In this document: positions 56,101-64,000 of the stretch, one piece after another | Layout: the number at the start of each line of letters is the position of its first letter | Position numbering within the stretch: position 1 is the first letter of the stretch | NCBI RefSeq assembly: GCF_040954835.1 | Contig: NC_090711.1 | Location: forward strand, 13,263,001-13,327,000 | Direction: 5' to 3' | Source of the DNA: Lepisosteus oculatus | Lineage: Eukaryota; Chordata; Actinopteri; Semionotiformes; Lepisosteidae | Length of the DNA: 64,000 nt | Made by a program: the position numbers and the translations under genes | Notes under the pieces: model-generated | Databases searched by the model: none | Seen by the model: the letters and a program-made list of their open reading frames with translations, nothing else | Told to the model about the DNA's origin: nothing

Positions 56101-59100
56101 GGTAGGTTGTTGGACCATCATGTCAACTATATGCCATATAGTTTGTATTAATAAAGGAAATGTGAGGCTGTTACCATGGACAAAAGATCAACTTTAGGCT
56201 ATTATGTACAGTATATGCTATGTCACTTAGACGAATGGCCAAAAAGAGTTGAAAATGTTTTTCTAACATTTAATCCAATCTTTAGGAAGTTATTTGTGAA
56301 GATATTATTGGCTGTATAAAGCTGTCTTCAAATAAAATGTTAAGGCAAAAATAAAGATTCATGCCACGAGCTTAAAAGTACCAGCTGTGACCTATAAACC
56401 AGTGGTATTTCACCAGGGCAGTTTTGTGTTTGAGGTCTGTCTCAGCTTGGATAGAGTCAAAACTGAAACCCAACCACCTGCAGCAAATTCCAAAGTGCCA
56501 TATTGGAATGAGCCCCCTACTGAGTGTGTCCAAATGTCGGGGTCTCAGCGAGCTCGTGTACCTCCTGCCATCCACCAAAATAAAACCCCTGCCGAAGAAA
56601 CATGCTGAGATGTCCGTATTTTATCTTGTGACCAATGTTCCCTCTAATTTTTAATGGCCTGCGTGCGCAAAGATTTCAAGTTGTGCAAATTTTTATCCCC
56701 AGTGACAAAAACTTGTGCGCACTAAATTGAGTGTATGGAAAATTGTAAACCTGAAATTATTTTTTTGCTAATATAGTCATTCTCATAGAAGCATGGAGAT
56801 CCAAAAGACTGGGACAGTGATTCAATGTCCCCAGTCATCGAGCATAGATATTGATGATCGAGTAGCAATAATAATGCACACAGCCAAGTTGGGCCTCTCG
56901 CAGCCCGTCTCATGTGGTCAATTTAGCATTTTTCAATTGACGACCGTGTTTGTTTTATTATTATCATATTTTGCGGGGAATTTAATTTTTTGTGCGCAGT
57001 TCTATTTCCTATGTGTGCTGATTTCATAACCTGTGGGCGCGCACCACCGCGCACAGCTTACAGGGAACACTGCTTGTGACCTTCCATCTTGAAAACCAGG
57101 CTCTTCACGTTTTGTTGCCAAGGTTACCTCTGCTTTCACCTCTTTACTAGCTGTGCACATTTGCCAGGATGAAACAAAAAGATTGAAAATCACCCCCAGA
57201 GAGCCTTATATGGGAAGAACAAGCTGCACATTATTTTCCTCTTCTGCCTTCAACCCATTTCCAATAAAGAGATGAGTGATGCTGTCTGTCAAATCACACC
57301 TCATAGACTCTGGTTTAGAGTGGCATTTTTTAACAAATCCGAAAACACATGATAGATCATACTGTAACTGATATAAATATCCTACACTCTGTGTTTTTAC
57401 ACTACTTTTATATATATGCTTTTAGTAAGTCAAGCATAAATATTAGTATCCTGTGTCTGGAATAAGGTTATTCACTAATTTATGTAGTGTAATCAATATT
57501 TATGGTTAATCTCTTCTTTTCTTGCCAATGAAATGATCTTGTCTAACTCTAACTGAACATTTACTGATCTTATTATTAATTACTTAAGATTTCCTAGTGT
57601 GGGGGGGGTTCTCTATCCCATTCCTGGGAACACCCAATCTTACGGTTCTCTGTGCCAGTGAGCTCTCTCTTATATAAATCAACCCTTAATTGATCTAACG
57701 AGCTAACATTCAATTTGTTCTGTTTAGGATCTCAGTTACATAGTTGGTCTAATTGTTTAATTAACTGTATAACTGTAATGGATCTAACCTGGTTCAGAGG
57801 TGTTTAATAAGTAGCTGTACCTTTAATGAAGTAAATGCTTTGAGCACTCAGCCACAGAAGACCTTAAGAAATATCCCATATACAGCATGTCTAATTTAAG
57901 AAAACAATTCTTGGTTAATTGGCTACACAGGTTGAAACTCAAACCAGAAGATACTGGGCCCTCCAGGACACTTTGGCTCAGAGGAACCAACAACACGTTA
58001 GTCCATCTGTTCGTACATCATTTCTTTTTGGTACAAAGCACAAGCCACAAAGTCCAGTAACCTATAAGGGGGTCACTTTTCCCCAGGTTCATCATTAGTT
58101 TGTTATGTGTTTCAGCTGTAGATACTACAGTACCATTGGGCCTCCCAGTCTGGTAGCAGAAAGCAGCCTTTCGGAGTACTTGGAAGCTGTGCAGCCAACT
58201 CTACACGTCTGCCAACATGCAGAGTCAGTTGATTCCATTTTAATTAAAACAAATAGGTCCGGTGCTGGAGATGCTCTCTTAATTCAACAGCCCATCCATC
58301 ATCCCACTAACTTTGAATGCAGCAAACAACTACAGCAAAATGAGGGCAAAGCCAATTATACTGGTAGTTTGCTTATATAAATGGAGAAGAGTTTTTTTTT
58401 TTCTTTTACACACAGAGTGCTTGGATATTGCAAAGAGACGGCAGCTATTGTTTGAACTACATTCACCGGACAAAGGGTCACATTTAATTAAAAACAGGAA
58501 GCAGAAGCTTCCAGAGACGCTCAACCTCTGCCACCATACCAGAGAGCAGAGCCTCGGAGATGTGCTGCCACTGACATGTTGGGGATGCATTTTTGTTTAG
58601 GAGCCGGTAAGCAGCTTAGCAGCTCATCCATCTAGAGAGGACATATTATAAGAAAAATGTAGAGCTTGAAGAAGTGCTAGGGTTTTGTTATATATTTCCC
58701 ACAGCACATAAATACCAGAGCCCTTTTTACCTTACAGCTGCTTTTGTGTGTCTGTTTTATGGTGTCCCACATATTTAAGAATTCCCACTACAGAGTCCCA
58801 CCTCCAGACATGTGTATCGCAGTATATAATAATGCTAACCTGATAGAACTCTGTACCCCTTCGGTAGCCCCTAAAGTGAAAGTAGGACTTAACACTCTGG
58901 ATGGGATTTTCCTTTTAGATTAACTTGTGTCCATTACACTTTTTTTTCAAGGAGTGGGCCGTCTGCATACAGAGCCACCCGTTGGGAAAATAAGGACTTT
59001 TGTTCATTTAAAATAATGTGGAATCCAGCAAGACAGAAACAAGAGGAATTCTACCAGCCTGAAAATTGTAGCCACTACTTCTCTGTAGTCTGTTCACGGC

Positions 59101-62100
59101 TCTGCATTATGTTTCTTTTTAAATGGGTTAAAATCCTCTATATTTCTTTTCTCCATCCTGCAGTCAGTCACTTAAAATGGAGACCGCACACATGCAGTGA
59201 TGTCTACATTTTAAGTGAGTGCAGTAATATTCTGGTCCTGAAGTACCTTTGTAATTTTCATTGTTGCCTGTGGTAATCTGTGCTGTCTAATGCAGCAATA
59301 AGAAAAGTGCTGCAGTGGAGGGTAAGTTTCGAGAGCAGAATTTGTAAGGTAGTCTCTTTCAGACATCTGCACGGTAATATATCTATCAAGCCTCCACTCT
59401 TCACGTGACTATAGGACAGTAGCTGTTCCCCCAAGGTAACTGTGCCTCGACACTTTTAATATTCAGCACGGCAGAGATTGTTGTGTCACACAAGAACCAT
59501 AATTGGTCTTCAGTGTGCTCATTAATGCAGAAAGCTGTTAACCCAAAGAAAATGAAACAGGGCTTCCAACTCAACTCCCAGAACATCAAAAGAAGAAACG
59601 CTTCTGCAAGTTCTGAACTTCAAAGAAAGATTTTCTTTTTTTTCCCCCCAGATCGCATTCATGTACAGTATAAGCTCAATCGTGTAGAAAGCAGCCCAAA
59701 CAAAAAGACTCGCGTTTGGAATTAAACTGGGGGATGTTGCTCTGTTGGTACAATTATTTCTACAGAGCTACGTTCAAAGGAAGAAGGATGAGAATGTTTA
59801 ATCTGCAGCACTTCTTAGGAGAAAACCTAGCAATTTTGCTGGAGGGGTGTCTGTCTTTTAGTTTAGGTTCTGCCGACCTTTGTGGGCAGCCTTATGAGGA
59901 ATGAAATCACTTTGGACGTTGGAGAGCTGAGTATGCTACTGCTATAGCAAACCTACAGTTGACCTCAAATGCAAATATCTGGGATGTGCAGTCTTACCGC
60001 TTATGTGCTCTTCCAGTGGCTCAGCCGTGCTCTTTGTGTATTACACTGAGTTCAGGTTCACAATAGCTGCCGTCTTGGCTTCACTCTTATGCTTAAGAAA
60101 CTTAGCTGGGATGAAAAACACGCCTCCGTGCGGAACAGAGGCCCTGTGACAATAGTGCTGTGCTCTCCTACCTTCCTCCTTTCCTCAGCTGCCTCCAGCC
60201 TCCTCTGCAGCTCGTCCAGAGACATGTCCTTCTTCTTGGGAGGGGAGGACAGGGACTGGGGGCGGTCTGGGGACAGGTCAGATGGGGCTTTCAGTATGAC
60301 CTCGAAGGACTGTCCAGAGGCCCTCTTATTGATTGGCTTCACTTCCATGTCTGCTGAAGAGGCAATAAAAAAAACAAACGACACCGTTAAACAGCTCTAT
60401 AAAAGTCCTTCATGGTTACAGCACGTGGTTTCTAGCAAAGAGTATGGAAGTCCGGTAAAAAAAAAGATATAAACCAGGGCTATCCATGGCACCTGCAAAA
60501 TAAATGGTAAAGCCAGCAAAAATGGCAAGGTTACAGTGGCAACCCTTCATGAAGTCAGCCCTGCTGATTTAAATTAGGAATCTGGATACAGATTCTTTTG
60601 ATTATGTTTGATTTGGGTTCCTCAGTCACTCAGAAATGGCATGGTGGGCAGTGGTTATTATTGCTGTTTTGCAGTGCTGGAGCCCTGGGTTCAGCTCTGT
60701 ACCTGGGCTGCTATTGTGTGGGGCATGTATGTTATCCCCATGGTCCCCATGGTTTCCTATGGTTTTCTCCCACAGTCCCAATCCCTACTGGTAAAAGTGA
60801 ATGTGTGTGTGTCTGCCCTGCAGTAGACTGGTTTTCTTATGTCTTGTGCCCGCTGTTTTCTGGGATATGTTCAGTCTTCCCTGTGACCTTGAATTGGAAG
60901 AAGCAGTTAGGAAATGGATCATCACCTGAGCATAGTAGCCATAAAAATTTACACTGGTACAGTATGTACGTTTTTCAATTGTTTCATATTATAACTTAAT
61001 AGTATAGTAATAGGTGGTATATTACAGTAGAAGGCAGTAACATTTTTACATCTAGTTTAAAGCGTTTCTACATTTTAAAAGAAATGTACCGCCATTTTTC
61101 CGTCTACATCTTTTAAAAGGTCTGCCATGTTAGTGCCGTCAGAGCAAATTAGTTTTCAGCCTTGAACTTTAATAGTCCGTTAATGAGTCTTTTCGGTGTT
61201 GACAGTGATGAGTTTTACGATAATTCAATTTTATGCTGTTGTCTTTTAATAAAAGTATACTGCCATGGCTTGTAAAATGTCTTCCCCTGTCTGTGCCCCA
61301 GCCCTCCCTCTGTATATGTCGAAATACTAACTGTAGTCATTATAATAACCCAGAGGCAGCGCTATCAGAGAGAGACGGAGAATTCTGGGAAGGGCCCGTA
61401 AAATAAAAGCAGCCTTCTTAGACGTATTAAATATATGGCAAGTATTACATTTAATGTTACTAATTTGCAGTTATTTCTCAAGACCTGCTATTAATATGTG
61501 CATACATTTAAATAATTTGCATACACACCTCCAGTGGGTGGAATGGTAATCATTTACATTTTTACTGCTGGGTGAATAAATGCAGGGAAAGGGGAAATCA
61601 GTTTTTTCACTTACAGTTCAGCATTAACATATACAGAATGGCAGGTACACAATACAGGTACTTACTGCTGGTTAACTGGCATCCATTTCAGTGGCTGGAT
61701 AATTGCATTTTTAATGGAAACATGATACAATTCACCATAATCCATTGTTAGCTTCAATATACACCTTGTGCGTGCTTAGTGCAACTCATCTTACATTTTG
61801 CGTGTAGGAACATTTAGTGAGGACAATTACTCATAGTCTAGATTGGAGATTGTGAATATATAATGTAGCCTTTTTTGCAGAATATGCCTCTTCTTCTGTA
61901 TTTTTCAATATAATAGGTCTTCTGTAGACCTATTAACCGATTTTGCATTGACACGGTTTTCTGAAATTAGAAGCTGGCCGATTTTAAAATGCTATTTATT
62001 TACCACGGATGAATCACTTACGCTGTAGCACAGTACAGTCTATGCTGTTTTATCCTGTCTCGTCCTGTTCAGGCCTTTTGCCAGTTCTGTGCTGCTCTTC

Positions 62101-62239
62101 CCAGACAGAGTGCAGTTTCTTATCACACGGCGCTCATACTAACCTCCATACTGGTAAATGCTGTTAGGGTGTGGCTGTGAGTAGAAACAGGAGCAGATCA
62201 GGGACAGCATGGACATCTCCTTCATCTTCTCCTTGTAGG
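50042..62239 (-). CDS. stmn3: Stathmin-3 (SCLIP), exons 2-5; start exon outside the window
   Basis: Exons on the minus strand: 62239-62144, 60350-60172, 53370-53179 and 50101-50042 (stop TGA 50044-50042). The joined frame gives 175 residues; with the usual short first exon (MASTIS) the length matches human STMN3 (180). Stathmin-3 is a neuronal, Golgi- and vesicle-associated protein that sequesters tubulin and destabilises microtubules. Visible: the SLICSCFY membrane anchor with the two palmitoylated cysteines, a proline-rich linker with SP sites ([16 protein letters not shown]), and the long stathmin helix from [16 protein letters not shown] to the end. [14 protein letters not shown] and the [14 protein letters not shown] string favour STMN3 over STMN2 and STMN4. 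The last intron has a GC donor. Confidence 0.94.
50528..50740. repeat. Two imperfect direct repeats (period 126 bp)
   Basis: AGGCATGGCATCATGGGTGC at 50528 and AGGCATGGCATCGTGGGTAT at 50654, each followed by a CTTGAG...GAATGGGG end. The surrounding 50.1-50.8 kb reads like a decayed retroelement but is not classified. Confidence 0.55.
51408..51570 (+). repeat. tRNA-headed SINE fragment, forward
   Basis: GGTGGTTAGCATCACTGCCTC (A-box region) then GTGTGGAGTCTGCATGTTCTC and GGTTTTCTCTAGGATCTCCA. Same family as 31110-31430. Confidence 0.6.
51895..52320. repeat. GC-rich interspersed-repeat-like block
   Basis: Distinctly GC-rich compared with its flanks, with no coding motif in any frame. Possibly a retroelement LTR or UTR fragment; no terminal repeats found. 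Confidence 0.3.
52372..52500 (-). repeat. tRNA-headed SINE tail fragment
   Basis: CAAACCGCTTTATACCATAC and GGCGCCAGTCCATCGCAGGG are the reversed 3' part of the family seen at 38510-38770. Interrupted by the adjacent 5S-SINE. Confidence 0.5.
52560..53003 (-). repeat. 5S-headed SINE, reverse orientation
   Basis: On plus it reads TTAATGACCACTGAGAGTCA, TAGTGTCCCCGCCACTATAC and GAGCGCCCCCCGCTGGTCCC. It ends with the reversed 5S head: GAGCTCTCCC then ATCTAGGTACTGACCAGGCT. The left part is rearranged or nested. Confidence 0.75.
53179..53370 (-). CDS. stmn3: stmn3 exon 4: stathmin helix
   Basis: 64 codons: [20 protein letters not shown], the [20 protein letters not shown] tubulin-binding helix and ERLREK at the end. 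Acceptor CTCTGCAG|TCC. The only in-phase donor is AAG|GCAAGG, a GC donor; no GT lies at the required position. Confidence 0.92.
54490..54880. repeat. Unclassified retroelement-like fragment
   Basis: AATTCAAGCTTTATTGTCCC with the TTTGTTTTATGGCACAGTCA and CTTGAGTCTGTTGGTTTTAC phrases reads like the 3' end of a common fish non-LTR element. I cannot name the family. Confidence 0.4.
56633..57072. mobile_element. hAT-type MITE with perfect 8-bp target-site duplication
   Basis: Left end CAATGTTCCCTCTAA, right end (reverse complement) CAGTGTTCCCTGTAAG. The flanks are CTTGTGAC at 56625-56632 and again at 57073-57080. An 8-bp duplication with short CAGTG-type termini is diagnostic of hAT elements. 440 bp, non-coding, with a GTGCGC-rich interior. 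Confidence 0.85.
60172..60350 (-). CDS. stmn3: stmn3 exon 3: linker and start of stathmin domain
   Basis: [20 protein letters not shown], the SP-containing linker and [16 protein letters not shown]. The acceptor is a CAGCAG tandem: the downstream AG gives YGDME as in human, the upstream one would insert one alanine. Donor AAG|GTAGGA, phase 1 to 0. Confidence 0.92.
60636..60930 (+). repeat. tRNA-headed SINE, forward
   Basis: GGCATGGTGGGCAGTGGTTA (A box), GAGCCCTGGGTTCAGCTCTG (B box), TTTTCTCCCACAGTCCCAAT and tail GAAGCAGTTAGGAAATGGAT. Most complete copy of this family in the window, about 285 bp from the stmn3 exon 3 acceptor. Confidence 0.75.
62144..62239 (-). CDS. stmn3: stmn3 exon 2: membrane-anchor segment
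   Basis: [20 protein letters not shown] followed by [12 protein letters not shown]. The Cys-Ser-Cys pair is the palmitoylation site of SCG10-type stathmins. Acceptor CTCTTTCAG|CC, donor GGAG|GTTAGT, phase 1 to 1. The preceding exon should encode MASTIS. Confidence 0.92.
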
Positions 62240-64000
62240 CTGAAAGAGAGCACCAGACAGTCTCAGAAACACCAGGTGTTTTCAAGCACAACAGGCATAC
62301 CAGATATGGATCAAAAGGTGTGACAATCACATTGTGTGTGTATGAACATTTTACTCAATTTCTCAGGACAATTACTCCTAGTCAAGATTGGAGGTTGTGA
62401 ACACAAAATGTCGCCTTTTTTCCCAGAATATGCCTCTTACTCTGTTTAGGATACAGTATGTACGATGAATCGCTACAGAGCAGCACACGGGCCTAGGGAA
62501 CTCTCAGAAAGAGGTTTGAACTGGATGCGTAGTTAATTTCTCAGCGATCCCTGAGCCCTGTCGCACCCTCCCTTGAAAAAAATCACTAGACTGCTTTGGT
62601 ATGAAACCTCCGACGAGGGAGAAAAGGGCCATTTTGATGTTTCTTAATGCTGCCAACCATTTTACGTCCAGCCGAATCAGGTCGGGAGTAATTTGATGTT
62701 TTTTCTTTCTCATCTGTCAGCTTCCAATGGGACGGCGTGCCGAGCACTCTGACTGCTGAGTGTTTCCACACAAACTGTTTCCAGGAGTGCCAGAGAGCCC
62801 GGCTCATGCTCTGGGGTCGGGACGCACTTTGGCTCCAGTGCCTTTTGCGAAAAATAGCACGAGTAGCCAAGAGGATTCAAATTATCCTGAAATAATATAA
62901 ATGACAATTCTTTTCCAATTTGTACTGCTGTGGCCACTGGGATGATATACTAGACTAATGGAAAGCTGTTTGCTGGTCTTTTATGTGCATGCGTATTGGT
63001 AAACACAACCTTGCCAATAACAACAAGTCTAAGCATTAGAGAAAAAGGATTTCCAGTAAGCATATTGGTTTTCAAAACAGCTCCAGGCAAAATCTCTTTA
63101 TATAAAGGCAAAAACTTTATACACTTATCTGTGCTAACACAGAGCTCACTTGTTCGAGCCATAGCTTATGTAGCAATTACCTATACATGATATTTATTGA
63201 CTAAAGTTCATATGACAGATGAAGACTGTCATGAAATCCTGTATCATCAACGATGTGGTTGTCAGCGTTGGTCAATGTGACTGTAAGAGAAATGTTTTTT
63301 TTATTACTAGAAGGTAGGATTTAAATTTAAGTGTCCTACAGCCAGATGTCACGACACAATACTTCTAACGAGGTGACGCTGTTTGATGAGGGACATGACT
63401 TTACAATAAAATGTTGGCATCCCAAGCACTAATTTCCAAGACCACCTACTGTATCTTGTAATATCACCATGTGTGGTGATATTGCAAAAAGGGCTTCATT
63501 TGCTGTTATTTCTGTATTCAAATATTCATTACAATGACCTTCCTGCTGTCAAATTTCAACAAAAGAGAAATGGCTGTTACAGCAGAAGTCACATCCCCAG
63601 GCTGATCTGAATGCAGTGCCGTCAAAGGATTTTTTTGTGCAGTTCTCCTCATTTAGGGTAAGGGCTGATCACATGGTATATAAGAAAAAAAACCAGCAGC
63701 TTCCGCTGTTCGGAATTCATGTCAGTTATAATAAATCACCACTGCAGCCTGCAGTAGAAGTGAATTCAGAGTGGTATTGCGATAATAAGAAGCACAGACT
63801 TCATGGACACCCTTCTTGAGCCCCTGTCTGAGCCTTCAGTAGCTTTGCTTGTCATTTACTTTCTTAAAAGACTTCATGGTAATGCAAGCGTGCCGCGAAA
63901 TGATCGGCCCGGGAGATCATTTGTTTCGCTTACATTTTTCCTATTATGTGATAAAATGAAGGCAGAAGAAAAGGCATCCACAGCTCTGTACGTCTCCCGC
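62240..64000. other. stmn3 intron 1, right edge of the window
   Basis: I looked on the minus strand for the short stathmin start exon (MASTIS then a donor) and did not find it, so it should lie beyond 64000. No repeat recognised. Confidence 0.6.

Larger units (their letters stand above)
53371..60171. other. stmn3 intron 3 (about 6.8 kb)
   Basis: No additional exon recognised. It contains the retroelement-like fragment near 54.5-54.9 kb and a hAT MITE at 56633-57072; the rest is AT-rich unique-looking sequence. Confidence 0.65.

Noticed and set aside
62300..64000. Search for the stmn3 start exon inside the window
   Set aside because: No ATG-MASTIS-donor pattern found on the minus strand; it is presumed to lie beyond 64000.

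Overview
The window is vertebrate nuclear DNA. It holds three multi-exon, intron-rich genes, all on the minus strand, among SINEs, MITEs and retroelement relics. Read from high to low coordinates they are a 5'-truncated stathmin-3 gene (stmn3, 50042-62239), a complete glucocorticoid modulatory element binding protein 2 gene (gmeb2, coding 28407-41629, promoter near 45 kb) and a 3'-truncated helicase-with-zinc-finger-2 gene (helz2, coding 728-22713). Human 20q13.33 has the same block HELZ2-GMEB2-STMN3 on one strand, so this is old vertebrate microsynteny. The dominant repeats are SINEs with a 5S rRNA-like head and a tail ending in an AAAGCGC...TATATAAGTG motif, which points to a fish. A non-teleost ray-finned fish such as gar or bowfin is my guess; I could not test it.

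helz2: I rebuilt 16 coding exons by splice-site phase, giving 2699 residues. They cover degenerate CCCH fingers, a C2H2-like finger and a canonical CCCH finger, a first UPF1-like SF1 helicase, an RNase II-type RNB domain with all four catalytic aspartates, and a second SF1 helicase that runs off the left edge before its last motifs. A probable non-coding first exon sits at about 24.8-24.9 kb, beside paired interferon-response-like elements.

gmeb2: nine coding exons give a 526-residue protein with a SAND/KDWK domain, a central helical region, a coiled coil and a conserved C-terminal region. A CpG-rich region around 44.1-45.2 kb is its likely promoter. The intron after the start exon has a GC donor. 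A recent duplication of part of the gene lies at 33-37.6 kb; the extra copies of exons 4 and 5 appear to have been deleted again.

stmn3: four exons carry the palmitoylated membrane-anchor segment and the stathmin domain. The ATG exon is outside the window. The last intron also has a GC donor, and the exon 3 acceptor is a CAGCAG tandem.

The most unusual non-genic feature is a tandem pair of hammerhead-ribozyme-like motifs exactly 140 bp apart (15511-15686, minus strand), inside a dispersed family that resembles Penelope-like or retrozyme sequences. Other features are a 209-bp TG...CA element with a CRE and a Pol III B-box-like motif in helz2 intron 1, and a hAT-type MITE with perfect 8-bp target-site duplications in an stmn3 intron. 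The genes are functionally unrelated: RNA decay and antiviral response, transcriptional modulation, and neuronal tubulin regulation. All coordinates come from reading splice sites by eye; no alignment or transcript data were used.
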